In this document: in pieces, positions 36,985-46,033 of the stretch
Layout of the letters: every line of letters starts with the position of its first letter
Numbering within the stretch: the first letter of the stretch is position 1
NCBI RefSeq assembly: GCF_004322855.1
Contig: NZ_CP036402.1
Location: 2,542,001-2,606,000 of the forward strand
DNA: 64,000 nucleotides
Reading direction: 5' to 3'
DNA from: Egibacter rhizosphaerae
Lineage (GTDB): Bacteria; Actinomycetota; Nitriliruptoria; Euzebyales; Egibacteraceae
The notes under the pieces: generated by a model
What the model was told of the DNA's origin: nothing
The model's database searches: none
Seen by the model: the letters and a program-made list of their open reading frames with translations, nothing else
Program-made: the position numbers and the translations under genes

Positions 36985-38133
36985 ATGGTGGGAGACGCCC
37001 TCCGGGTGCTGTGGACCGAACCCCGCCCTGCGCATGCGCCCGTCCGGGTGTGGTGGGACTGGGCGCTCGTCGGCGCGCTCGGGTCGTGGTCGCTCATGGA
37101 GGTGCTGCTGCGCCAGGAGCTGGCGTGGCGCCCGGTGATGCTCGCCGCCAGCCTCGTGGTCGCGCTCTGCCTGTTGTGGCGGCGCACCCATCCCCTGGCC
37201 GCCGTGGCGGTCTCATTCGCAACCCTCACCGTCGTCGACGTCGCAAGGATCTTCGCCGCCGGCGAGACTGGGCTGCTGTGGAGCGTGGCGGCTGCGCTGC
37301 TCCTGCCCTACGCCCTGTTTCGCTGGGGCGCCGGCCGCGAGGCCGCGATCGGTCTCGGGATCGTCGTGGTCTGGCTTGGCGCCACTCACGTTGCCGACCC
37401 GGCCGGCGCGGCCGAGGTGGTGGCCGGCTACGGGTTCTTCCTGTTCTCTGCCGCGCTCGGCGCCGCGATCCGCTTCTACGCCAACACGCGCATCCGCGAC
37501 GTCGAGCAGGCCACGCTCCGCCAGCGCAACGATCTCGCCCGCGAGCTCCACGACACGGTGGGCCACCACGTCTCGGCCATCGCCATCCAGGCCCAGGCCG
37601 GGCGCGCCGTGGCAGCATCCGACCCGGACCGCGCTCTGGTCACGCTCGGAACCATCGAGGAAGCGGCGTCGAGGACGCTGGAGGAGATGCGCTCCATCGT
37701 CGGCGTGCTACGCGAGGGGGCAGAACCGGACCGCGCCCCGCAACCAAGCGTGGCGAACATCGAACAGCTCGCCCGCGGCGACGGGGGAGCTCCCCGTGTC
37801 GACGTGCAGCTGTCCGGCGCCTTCGACCACGTGAGCCCCGCCGTCGGGGCTGCGCTGTACCGGATCGCCCAAGAAGCGGTCACCAACGCGGTGCGCCACG
37901 CCACCCACGCAACCCGGATCATCGTCCAGGTCGCCGACGAGGGCGACCGGGTACGCCTGACCGTCCACGACGACGGCGCTGACCGCACCACCGCGCAGAA
38001 GCCGGGAGGCTACGGGCTCATCGGCATGGCCGAGCGTGCGAGCCTGCTCGGCGGCATGCTGCAAGCCGGACCCGACCCCGAGGGCGGCTGGACGGTCGAC
38101 GCGGTGCTGCCGCGGAGTGTCGCGACGCGATGA
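36985..38133 (+). CDS. DesK-type sensor histidine kinase
   Basis: 382 residues from the ATG at 36985. About five membrane helices are followed by the HisKA_3 dimerisation domain with phospho-acceptor His in ELHDTVGHHVSAI. The HATPase domain shows the N-box (IAQEAVTNAVRHA) and the G-box (GYGLIGMAERASLLGG). TACGCT lies 7 nt before the ATG, so the message may be leaderless; a longer frame to 36850 is possible. It overlaps the response regulator by 4 nt. Confidence 0.88.
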   Translation: MVGDALRVLWTEPRPAHAPVRVWWDWALVGALGSWSLMEVLLRQELAWRPVMLAASLVVALCLLWRRTHPLAAVAVSFATLTVVDVARIFAAGETGLLWSVAAALLLPYALFRWGAGREAAIGLGIVVVWLGATHVADPAGAAEVVAGYGFFLFSAALGAAIRFYANTRIRDVEQATLRQRNDLARELHDTVGHHVSAIAIQAQAGRAVAASDPDRALVTLGTIEEAASRTLEEMRSIVGVLREGAEPDRAPQPSVANIEQLARGDGGAPRVDVQLSGAFDHVSPAVGAALYRIAQEAVTNAVRHATHATRIIVQVADEGDRVRLTVHDDGADRTTAQKPGGYGLIGMAERASLLGGMLQAGPDPEGGWTVDAVLPRSVATR

Positions 38134-38785
38134 CCATTCGCGTGCTCATCGCCGACGACCAGGACATCGTCCGCGCGGGGCTCGGGATGATCCTCGACGC
38201 CCAGCCGGGCATCGCGGTGGTCGGCGAGGCGGCCGACGGGAGCGAGGCGGTCGCACTCGCCCGCACGCTCCGCCCCGACGTCTGCCTGTTCGACATCCGC
38301 ATGCCCCGCCTGGACGGGATCGAGGCCACCCGCCAGCTCGCCGGACCCGACGTGGCCGACCCGCTGGCGGTCGTGGTGATCACCACCTTCGACCTGGACG
38401 ACTACGTGTACGCGGCGTTGAAGGCCGGCGCCCGAGGGTTCCTGCTCAAAGACGCCGGCCCCGCCCTGCTCACCCAGGCGCTCCACGCGGCCGCGCACGG
38501 AGACGCGCTCATCGCGCCGAGTGTCACCGCGCGGCTCCTCGCAGCCTTCGCCGACACCCGCGCCAGCCGAACCCCCCGCAGCCGATCGAACCGCTCACCA
38601 GCCGGGAGGAGCAGGTCCTCATGCCGGTCGCCCAGGGGTGGACCAACAGCGAGATCGCCGACGACCTGCATATCAGCATCAGCACCGTCAAGACCCACCT
38701 GGCCAGCCTCATGCGCAAGCTCGACGCCCGGAACCGCGTCGAGATCGCGATGTGGGCCTACGAAACGGGCCGCATCAAGACCTGA
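38130..38785 (+). pseudogene. NarL/LuxR-type response regulator split by a frame change
   Basis: The receiver domain (ADDQDIVRAG, FDIRMPRLDG with the phospho-Asp, FLLKDA) reads in one frame to about 38570. The LuxR-type HTH (LTSREEQVLMPVAQGWTNSE, SISTVKTHLASLMRKL) continues one frame back and ends properly at 38785. The switch falls on a C6 run at 38572-38577. One extra C, or a -1 slip on the A-ACC-CCC heptamer, restores a normal 218-residue protein. A sequencing error is also possible. Partner of the kinase that overlaps it. Confidence 0.78.
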
Positions 38786-38865
38786 CAGCGGACACCGAAC
38801 CCGCGGAAGCCACGAGATCCTGCCTCGGTCCCTGCCTTTCGGACGCGCCCCGGAACCGTTGACGA

Positions 38866-39789
38866 TCAGTGCACCGTTGCGGCGCTGGTGACTTCTCGGC
38901 AGGTCTGGACCGGGTCAGGCGCCGCGGCTCTCGCGACGCGTCGCATCCAGTAGCGAAACCACTCGCTGCCGTAGGGCACGTAGATCCGCACGTGGTGTCC
39001 CCGAGCGAGGAGATCGACCGCATCCTCGGTGTGTACGCCGAGCAGCATCTCGATCCCGACACCGTCCACGGCCGGCAGCAGCGCTTCACGGATGACCGCA
39101 TCGTGGGTGGCGAGCGTCAGCCTGCCACCGTCGTGGTTGATCTGGTGGGCGAGCCGGACGAACGCGACGTCGACCGATCTCCCCCACGGGTAGGCCACGT
39201 TCGCCGGTTCCAGGTAGGCGCCCTTGACCAGCCGGATCGGTACCTGCGCGTCGACCAGCCGACGCGCGTCGCTGGCCGTTCGTCGCAGGTTCGCCTGCAG
39301 GGTCGCAACGACGGGCACCCCCTCGGCGGCCAGCGCCAACTCGGCGTCGACGATGCCCGGGGTGCGGTGGCTCTCCTCGGCGCTGATCTCCAGGCGAGCC
39401 GCTTCGGGCAGGACCGCCGCTATCTGGCGTATCTGCTCGCAGAAGTACTCGACCGAAAGGTCGATCCCGAGGTGGGAGGGCACGACCTCCAGGTCCAGGT
39501 CCCCATCGACGTTCGCGATCGCGCGGGCCATCTCGCAGTACTCGTCGACGATCGCGCCGATCGCCTCGCGATCGTGCAGCCCCTCCCCGAAACGGTCCAC
39601 GCTGACGGCCAGTCCCTGACTGACCAAGGTGCGGGTGGTGGTCAGCGCGTCCGCGAGCGTCTCGCCGGCCACGTACCGCCGCGCGTGCGCGAGGGCCCGC
39701 CGGCGTAGGAACGCAGAACGCGTGACCAACCCCTCCAGCCGATCGCTGGTCGCCGCCGCGTACAGCAACCGCCGTCCGGCCCGGGCCAT
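38866..39789 (-). CDS. putB: Proline dehydrogenase
   Basis: 307 residues. FAD-enzyme motifs are VATLQANLRRT, IRLVKGAYLEP, LATHD, EMLLGV and the substrate-binding IYVPYGSEWFRYWMRR. It oxidises proline to pyrroline-5-carboxylate, passing electrons to the quinone pool. No P5C dehydrogenase lies next to it. The ATG at 39789 has GGAG 4 nt upstream; the frame is open to 39864. Confidence 0.9.
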   Translation of the reverse strand: MARAGRRLLYAAATSDRLEGLVTRSAFLRRRALAHARRYVAGETLADALTTTRTLVSQGLAVSVDRFGEGLHDREAIGAIVDEYCEMARAIANVDGDLDLEVVPSHLGIDLSVEYFCEQIRQIAAVLPEAARLEISAEESHRTPGIVDAELALAAEGVPVVATLQANLRRTASDARRLVDAQVPIRLVKGAYLEPANVAYPWGRSVDVAFVRLAHQINHDGGRLTLATHDAVIREALLPAVDGVGIEMLLGVHTEDAVDLLARGHHVRIYVPYGSEWFRYWMRRVARAAAPDPVQTCREVTSAATVH

Positions 39790-40137
39790 ACAACTCCGAT
39801 CAGAGTGGGCAGCGACCGGAGCGGTCCCGCCCACTACTACGGACGGATCGGGTGCCCGGTTCACCTGCTACCCGTAGCGATAAGACGACCGTGTGGATCG
39901 ATCGCGCGACCCACGAGGAAGTGCGCCTCCGGCAGGCTCCGTAGCCGCTCTCCGACACCCCGCAGTGATCGTCACCGCTGATCGCATCCTCCTGCACCGG
40001 CCCAGCGTCGTCCAGGTCGTCCCGGTGGGCAGCACCGTGCGAAGGGCGGAGAGCCGCAGGAACCTCGGTCCAACCTCCCTCCGCGCTGCCGCGGAGTTGG
40101 GTCCTCGCCGGGAAGGACCGCTTCCAAGCGCGTAGCC
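39790..40137. other. Intergenic stretch left of the integrative element
   Basis: About 350 bp between proline dehydrogenase and the att repeat. Frames on both strands are short and Arg/Ser-rich; no conserved domain or RNA was recognised. Confidence 0.4.
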
Positions 40138-40248
40138 GCGACGATGGCACCCGCAGCAGCGCCGACCGCACTGAGCTGCAGGTCAGAAGGCGATGAGGCT
40201 GGTGGTCAGGGACGGGGTCGAACCGCCGACCTTCCGCTTTTCAGGCGG
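40138..40248. repeat. Left attachment site: 111-bp direct repeat with tRNA-Phe 3' part
   Basis: Aligns base for base with 49335-49445, with about nine mismatches in 111 bp. 40200-40248 repeats the last 49 nt of tRNA-Phe including its CCA, with one mismatch; the 5' part of the tRNA is absent. This is the signature of integration into the 3' end of a tRNA gene. Confidence 0.85.
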
Positions 40249-40459
40249 CCACGAGCGTGGCCAAGGCGTGCCCCCCGATCTCCCGTAGCGTCACTGACCA
40301 GCGGTTTCGCTGACACGGGACACCTCGATCGGCACCCTTCGCCCTCCGGGTTCCGCAGCGATCGTGAGCACCTCGTGAGCATCCCGGTGGCCCAGCCGCG
40401 GACCCCACCAAGCGCTCCAGAAAGGAGCAAGGCGGCCGGACGCGGCACGCGGTAGCCCC

Positions 40460-41824
40460 GTGGCTGCGCAGGAAACGACCCGGGTGGAGCCCACCGAGGC
40501 CCGCGATGCAATGGCGTTCGGTCAGGAAACCGGCCGCGTGCTCTCCGACGGCCGCATCGTCGGGCGGGCGGAGCCGTTCGCGAAGGTCTTTGCCAGCAGC
40601 CGCGAGGTCAAGCGCGCGGTGGGCCTGGCGGCCTGGTGTGTGCTCGAGGACATCGCGCTGGACGCGGTGATCGACCAGCACGGCCGGTTGGTGTCGGAGA
40701 CCAACGTGCGCCGCATCGGCGAGAACCTTGGGTTGAACAAAGACACGGTCAGCAAGCACCTGCGCCGGCTGCGCGAGTACGGCTTCGTGTTCCAGGAGGA
40801 GTACCGCGACCCCGCGCGGGGCCGGTGGGAGGTGTGCCGTTACGTCCTGGACCCGTCGGCGTGTGTGGAGCGGTTCACCCACACACCCAGCGGGAGCGGT
40901 GAGCCGTGTCCGAAGGATTCGGACACGGGCGAGCGTGAGCCCGTGTCCGAGTTCACCGGACATGGTGATTTCGGACACCTCTATAGACATGTTGATGTTG
41001 TTACAGAACAACAACAGCAACCGCCCGAGCGCGAGCCTGCGGCCGTCGACTGGCTGCGCGATCTGGGGGTGTCGGCCGCGGTCGCCGCGGACCTCGCGGG
41101 CCGCCACGACCAGCAGCGCATCAGCGACGTGGTCACCGCGGCGAAGGTGCAGCAGCTGCGCACGCCCGCGGGCTGGCCGCTGCCGGTGCGCTTCGCGGCC
41201 GCCAACACCGGCCACCCCGCCAGCGGCGACCCGGGTCGGCTGGCGCGTTACCTGGATCCCGAGCACGAGCGCGCGCTGGCCTCGCGAGCCGAGGCCGACC
41301 GCGCGGCGCGGCAGCGCCGACGCGCCGATGAGGACCGCCGCCGAGCCGTCGGGTGTCGCACGGTCGCGGCGCTAGGCGGGCGGTCGGGCGCGTGCTGGTG
41401 CGTGTACTGCGATCCCGCGATCCACCTCAACGAACGGCGCCAGCGGGCCGGCTGGACCGAGGGCCGATGCGTGTGCGGCGCGCTGCCGCCCCACGGCTCG
41501 GCGTGTGTCGGTCACCGCTGCCACGAGCTGGTCGTGCTCGTCGGCGACCACCCGGCCGTGGCGCTGTTGCTCGACGAGGACCGCGTCGCCTGGCTGACCG
41601 GTGCGCGCTGCCCGAGTTCAGCCGCCGGCTGTGAAAGGAGCCGCTGTGACTGTCGCCCACGAGGACGTCATTCCCGAGATCGAGCACGAGGTCACCCGCC
41701 ACGCCGACGACCTCGAGCACATCGACCAGCGCATCGCCGACGAGCTCGTCGTGCCCCTGTCCTACTACTTCGCCTACCTCTTGGTTTGGGGAGCCATCGA
41801 GAACTACCGGCTCGGTGGAAGTAG
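40460..41824 (+). CDS. Winged-helix protein with Cys-rich C-terminal region (element replication or regulation)
   Basis: The N-terminal half has a winged HTH (NVRRIGENLGLNKDTVSKHL, RRLREYGFVFQEE). A linker rich in Gln/Glu follows, then a Cys/His cluster (GACWCVYCDP, CVCGALPPHGSACVGH) that may bind zinc. From about 41602 the translation turns Arg-rich and overlaps the next gene by 179 nt. Removing two bases from the GCGCGC run near 41603 would give a natural end LPEFSRRL at the TGA 41632-41634, directly on the next gene's ribosome site. The true C-terminus is therefore probably at 41634. Function unknown. Confidence 0.6.
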   Translation: MAAQETTRVEPTEARDAMAFGQETGRVLSDGRIVGRAEPFAKVFASSREVKRAVGLAAWCVLEDIALDAVIDQHGRLVSETNVRRIGENLGLNKDTVSKHLRRLREYGFVFQEEYRDPARGRWEVCRYVLDPSACVERFTHTPSGSGEPCPKDSDTGEREPVSEFTGHGDFGHLYRHVDVVTEQQQQPPEREPAAVDWLRDLGVSAAVAADLAGRHDQQRISDVVTAAKVQQLRTPAGWPLPVRFAAANTGHPASGDPGRLARYLDPEHERALASRAEADRAARQRRRADEDRRRAVGCRTVAALGGRSGACWCVYCDPAIHLNERRQRAGWTEGRCVCGALPPHGSACVGHRCHELVVLVGDHPAVALLLDEDRVAWLTGARCPSSAAGCERSRCDCRPRGRHSRDRARGHPPRRRPRAHRPAHRRRARRAPVLLLRLPLGLGSHRELPARWK

Positions 41825-41867
41825 CTGTTTGGGTATAATCAGCACGATAATTGCAGAAGGGGTGTAG
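41646..41867 (+). CDS. Small hypothetical protein of the element
   Basis: 73 residues from a GTG with AAAGGAG 5 nt upstream. The N-terminal half is acidic and helical (HEDVIPEIEHEVTRHADDLE), followed by one hydrophobic segment. The last 20 residues look unrelated to the rest, and the DNA becomes AT-rich there, so the gene may be truncated. No family recognised. Confidence 0.45.
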   Translation: MTVAHEDVIPEIEHEVTRHADDLEHIDQRIADELVVPLSYYFAYLLVWGAIENYRLGGSSCLGIISTIIAEGV

Positions 41868-42051
41868 AATCCGCTATACAACGGGGTGGTACAGGCCGCT
41901 GCTTCGAATCGCCCGCTGACCGCCCGTTCTTCTCCTTCGTCGTCTCCGCACCCCGCCCGCTCTTCGTCCCTCTGGAGCGGCCGGGGTGCGGAGACCAGAA
42001 CGGTCGGGGGGAGTCGGGCGAGTCGAAGCAGCGGGACGGGGTGCGGTGGTG

Positions 42052-42907
42052 ATGGGGGAGCACGGTGAACAGCAGGAACTGCACGGGCTGGAGGGCACTG
42101 CCGGGTGGGCCTGGCCGCAGGGCTCGGGCGAGCTGGCGCGGGCGCGTCGGCGCGGCGCGGGATCGCAGGGAAGCGGTGGCGGGTCGGTGCGGGGCTCGGG
42201 GACGCGGGCGGCGGTCACCGAACGCGATCGCGAGATCGTGGCGTGGCTGGGCCGGCACCGGTTCGCGACGGCCAGGCAGGTGCAGCGCCGCTGGGGAGGT
42301 GCACTGGCGTGTGGCCTACCGGCGGCTGGCCAAGCTGCGCCAGCTGGGCCTGGTCGGCCATCGGCATGTGCTGCACGGCGCGCCGGGGGTGTTCTTCGCC
42401 ACGCGGGCGGGGCTGCGCATGACCGGCGTCGACCTGACCGCGGCGACGGTGGACCTGCGCACCTACCGGCACTCCCTGGCGTTGGTGAGCTTGGCCATCG
42501 ACCTGGAGGCCGATGCCGAGGCGTTGTGGACCGAGCGCGAGATCCGCCGGGCCGACGGGTCGGCGCAGTCGCGCGGCGAGCTGCAGTACGCCGTCGCGCT
42601 GGCTGATCGCTCGGGCGCGTCCCCGCGTCCGCACCTGCACATCCCCGACCTGGTGCTGCGCCACCCCGACGGCGAGCTGGAGGCGGTCGAGCTCGAGCTC
42701 ACCGCAAAGCGCACCCGCCGGCTGCGCGGCATCTTGCGCGCGTTCGTGCGCAGCCGGCATCTGCAGCGCGGGGTGACCTACTACACGCCGACTCCGACGG
42801 TCGGCCGCTTGGTCGAACGGGTCGCGCGCGAGCTCGACGCCACCCACCTGGTCCGCGTCGTGGGGTGGAGCCCACCGGCCAGCGACGGCATCGGGGAGGT
42901 GGGATGA
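42052..42907 (+). pseudogene. Replication-relaxation family protein with frameshift
   Basis: The N-terminal HTH part (TERDREIVAWLGRHRFATAR, QVQRRW) is in one frame to about 42296. The rest (VAYRRLAKLRQLGLVGHRHV, YRHSLALVSLAIDLEAD, HIPDLVLRHPDGELEAVELE, LELTAKRTRRLRGIL) is in the next frame. Deleting one G from the GGGG at 42293-42296 joins them as ...RRWEVHWRVAYRRL. The order of motifs matches the PF13814 replication-relaxation family found in actinobacterial mobile elements. Its stop overlaps the transfer ATPase start. Confidence 0.7.
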
Positions 42908-43872
42908 CCGACACCGCTCGCGAGGCCCCCCGCGGCGCGCCGCGCACCTGGCAGCCATCGGGCGGCGCCGACCCCGAGCAGCAGCGCCAACGCGACACGC
43001 TGCTGCGCGCCGCCGGGGCGGCCGCGGTCGTCGCCGCGGCGGCGGTGGCGCTGGCCGTCTGGCTGGTGCTGCACGGCTTGCTGAAGGTCGCCCAGGCGAG
43101 CTGGTGGTGGGGGCTGCTGCCAGCTGGCATCGGTGTGGCCTGGACCTTCGGGGTGGGCCTCGAGGAGATCGTCGAGGAGTACGCGGCGGTCTACCGCACC
43201 CTCGGCGAACTCGTCGCTGCGCAACGGTGGGACCAGCTCGCCGACGGGTGGACCGCTCGCGTGTTGGCGCTGGCGCCCGCCAGCGTGGCCGCGGGCAGCC
43301 TCGCTGCCGCCGCGACGCGCGGCTGGGCGGTGTTGCGGGCCCCGTCGTGGCGCTCCGAATCGTCCACCGCGCGGGCGAACCCGCGGCGCGCGGCGCGCAT
43401 GCGCCGCCGCCTCGAGCGCGACGCGTCGCGCCCGGCGGGTGCGGTGGTGCTGGGCATGGACCCGCGCGGCGACCCGGTGCGGGTGACCACCGAGCAGCTA
43501 GCCGCGCACGCGCTGCTGGTCGGCGCGAGCGGCTCGGGCAAGACCACCACCGCGCTGCACCTCACCGGGACGCTGGTGCACCAGCAGCACCCCGTGGCCG
43601 TGATCGACCTCAAGGGCGACCCCGAGGTCGCCGAGCAGCTGCGCGGCGAAGCCGCCCACGCCGGCGTGCCGTTCGCGCAGTGGACCCCCGAGGGCCCCGG
43701 TGTGTGGAACCCGCTGGGCCGCGGCGATGCCACCCGGCTCAAGGAGAAGCTCATCGCCGGGGAGCAGTTCAGCGAACCGCACTACCGCCTATGGCCTCGA
43801 TGGTGCGCCACGCGGTGGGCTGCGATGCGGTCGCCTGCCCAGCGCGCTCACCGAACAAGTAAGGATCCCTGA
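42904..43872 (+). pseudogene. Conjugative DNA-transfer ATPase (TraD/FtsK-like), 3' truncated
   Basis: Begins at the ATG overlapping the previous stop (ATGA). Two membrane helices (AAAVVAAAAVALAVWLVLHG; WWWGLLPAGIGVAWTF), a basic linker, then the ATPase core with Walker A GASGSGKTTT near residue 205 and VAVIDLKGDPEVAEQL. Homologues are typically over 550 residues. Here coherent sequence ends at about 43790 (EQFSEPHYR), where an IS1380-like fragment on the other strand begins. Walker B and the rest are lost, so it is probably inactive. Confidence 0.7.
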
Positions 43873-44100
43873 GCGCGAGGTCGGAGACGCACTCGCCGCC
43901 GTCGATGAGCATCACCGCCAAATCGCGGACCACCACCCCAGGGTCGTGCTCGCGCCACGACCGCACCCCCGACCGCGCGCCCGACAGCGCCCGCGTCAGC
44001 TCCGTGCAATTGGCGACCTACACGCCCGCGCGACCCTCCACCCCGCCGCTGTCGCCGGTGACGTCGAAACGCCCCGCGGTGCTGCTAGCCTTCACCCGCA
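43790..44100 (-). pseudogene. IS1380-family transposase remnant
   Basis: Minus-strand reading gives LTRALSGA, then VVVRDLAVMLIDGGECVSDL, LALRDPYLFG and TAWRTIEAI. This matches the N-terminal region of IS1380 transposases (DLAVMLADGG..L.DLA.LRD...LFG..ASD.TAWR). An in-frame TAG near 44010 and loss of the catalytic region show decay. Its end at about 43790 is the breakpoint of the transfer ATPase gene. Confidence 0.6.
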
Positions 44101-44216
44101 CTATGAACCCCCTGGTTCTGGGGATGTGCTCTCGACAAGCAGCATCCTCGCAGGCCAGGGGGTCCATCTCATCCTAGGCGGCCCACCCCGCGCCTCACCC
44201 CCGCGAATAGTCAGGG

Positions 44217-44876
44217 CTAGGGGAGGATCCTAATTGACCAAATGCGATTGTTCCACGCACCAAGGTGTGCACTTTGAGCTTCACCCGAAAGGGTCAGAAA
44301 GCCCGCGGTCTGGTTGCAGTTCGGGTCGGCACCGTCGAACACTCGGGTATCGTTAGATAGGTTGTTGACCCATGATGTCGCTTGCTCCGCGAACCCGTAC
44401 GGGGAAAGGCTCTGACACGGCCCAACGTCCTGAAACTGCAAGCGCCGCGGGGTGACCCCAGCCGGGGCATCCTCGTTGAAGGTCCGGTACTCGTAGAGGC
44501 AGAACCATTCGTCCTCGAACCACCCTCCCGGACACGCATCCGCACCGACGTTCTGCGGAGCAGGCTGCTCATCCGGGTCGATGCCGGCAGCGCGAGCTCG
44601 TTCCTCGAAGTGCTGCTCCACATCGGTCTCGGACCCGAAGCATTCGATATGGTCCTCGGTATAGACAAGGCAGATCCGAGCCTCGCCCCACCCCTCCGCG
44701 AGATCGATCTGGTCGCCTTCGAAGGTGGCGGGCGTAGTCATCTGGGACTCGTCTGCACTCGCTTCGCGATCGGAGGCCTGCGCGGCCGGCGCGAGGGCAC
44801 CCGCCACCATGAGCAAGAGAAGGAGCATGATGGGCAGTGACATCATGTTAACTCGTGTAGTGGGCAATGTTCTCAT
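44217..44876 (-). CDS. Secreted peptidase-inhibitor I36 / crystallin-like protein
   Basis: 219 residues. A signal peptide (LPIMLLLLLMVAGALAPAAQA) is followed by an acidic mature part with paired cysteines. The core (ACPGGWFEDEWFCLYEYRTF, later VGPCQSL, SWVNNLSNDTRVF, CNQTAGFL) resembles the I36/beta-gamma-crystallin pattern of secreted actinobacterial proteins. The start is uncertain: ATG 44876 has GAGGAG directly adjoining, and ATG 44846 begins right at the signal peptide. Probably cargo of the element. Confidence 0.6.
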   Translation of the reverse strand: MRTLPTTRVNMMSLPIMLLLLLMVAGALAPAAQASDREASADESQMTTPATFEGDQIDLAEGWGEARICLVYTEDHIECFGSETDVEQHFEERARAAGIDPDEQPAPQNVGADACPGGWFEDEWFCLYEYRTFNEDAPAGVTPRRLQFQDVGPCQSLSPYGFAEQATSWVNNLSNDTRVFDGADPNCNQTAGFLTLSGEAQSAHLGAWNNRIWSIRILP

Positions 44877-45234
44877 CTCCTCGTGTCAGCCTTGCTGATT
44901 CGTTCCACACGTGGGTGGGACCAGTTGCCAGACTTCTCAGGTGCGTCCGATTCTCTTGGTCTACAGCCTTTGCGCTCCTTGCGGGCCTGGTCGCGTGACC
45001 CTCCTTTGGTCGTGCGGTAGCTGCCTGACCGTCCGTGCAACTGCTTCGGTGACTTACATGCCCGGCTAGAGGGGCACTTGACATGAAGATGCTGATGAAC
45101 TGCCCATGGACGCATGCGTAGGGTGATGTATCCGTTGGACTATTATCATGCCGGTCAATATCATGGGCAGGTTTCCGGTGGTTTGGTCGCGTGCCGCAGT
45201 TGGCGGTGTATCAAGGTGCCCAGGTCCAGATCTC
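44877..45234. other. Intergenic stretch within the element
   Basis: About 360 bp, somewhat AT-richer than its surroundings. Frames on both strands are short and match no family; no tRNA or repeat array was seen. Confidence 0.4.
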
Positions 45235-45387
45235 ATGCAGTGGACCGTCCGCCGCGGCAACCTGCGCGCCTCTTGGCACCAGTGCGCGTCGGGCGGCAGC
45301 CGCCTGTTGTGGGTCGACGAGAACGGCCACCCGGCCGCGTCCGCTCACCGCGGTGACAACCCCGCCGCCGCGCGAGCGGCCCGCGAG

Positions 45388-45850
45388 CTACCAGCTGGCT
45401 ATGACCCGGACGCGCGCAAGGGCGATGGCTGGTATCTCACCGCCATCTTCCCCACCCGGCCCGCTCCCCGGGCGAAACGGCCTGGACACGTCCCGCGTGG
45501 ACGGCAACGCCGACCATCGCGCCGTGCGCATCGTCGACGCCAGCGACAACCCGACCCGCCGCAGCCGAGCGTTGAGCTGAGCCCAGGCCTCGGCGCCGTC
45601 GAGCGCGGCGGCGAGGTCCTCGCCCACCGGCAGGGTCGCGGGGTCGAGCTCGTGTTGGGCGAGCAGCTCGCGCAGGCGCCGGGCGAGGTGCAAGTGGCAC
45701 GCGAGCAGGGTAGGGCTTGGCGCCGCGGTGGCGGCCTGCGTCGGGCCAGCGCGGTTGCGCTGCGGCGCGGATCTCGGGCGCGTCGTCTGCCACGACCACC
45801 TCTGTGGGGTGCCCTCGAGCCCGGCGAAGAGAGTGGAGGTGGGGGCACAC
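45388..45850 (-). pseudogene. Transposase-like remnant with frameshift
   Basis: One minus frame gives PTEVVVADDAPEIRAAAQ. An adjacent frame continues CHLHLARRLRELLAQHELDP and AEAWAQLNARLRRV. The order of an acidic strand motif, a CxxHLARRL helix and a W-x-x-L-N-x-x-L-R-R segment is reminiscent of DDE transposases, but I cannot name the family. The two parts need a frameshift near 45740. An ORF on the plus strand across 45235-45470 is an alternative reading. Confidence 0.3.
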
Positions 45851-46033
45851 TCGGTCCTCTGGGCGGCTCGTGTTCGTGAGGCAAGAACCGGCAAGGGCGG
45901 TGACGATGCTGACATCTGCCCATGGGCTCGGTTGCGAGGCCGACCGTCGGGGAGGTCTGCCAAGCGATGAAAGGCCCTCTACGACTGCGGCGAGCCCCTG
46001 GTCCCCTAAGCCCGAAGCGCGGCCCCGGTCCCG

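Noticed and set aside
40200-40248. Second tRNA-Phe gene
   Set aside because: Only the 3' 49 nt are present; the D-arm and 5' acceptor strand are missing, so it is an attachment-site copy.
43790-43862. Continuation of the transfer ATPase in another frame (MASMVRHAVG...)
   Set aside because: The same bases read on the minus strand as TAWRTIEAI, part of the IS1380-like fragment, which explains them better.
45235-45879. Plus-strand protein gene in the element
   Set aside because: The first 75 residues look moderately protein-like, but the rest is Arg-rich and overlaps a more convincing minus-strand transposase-like remnant.
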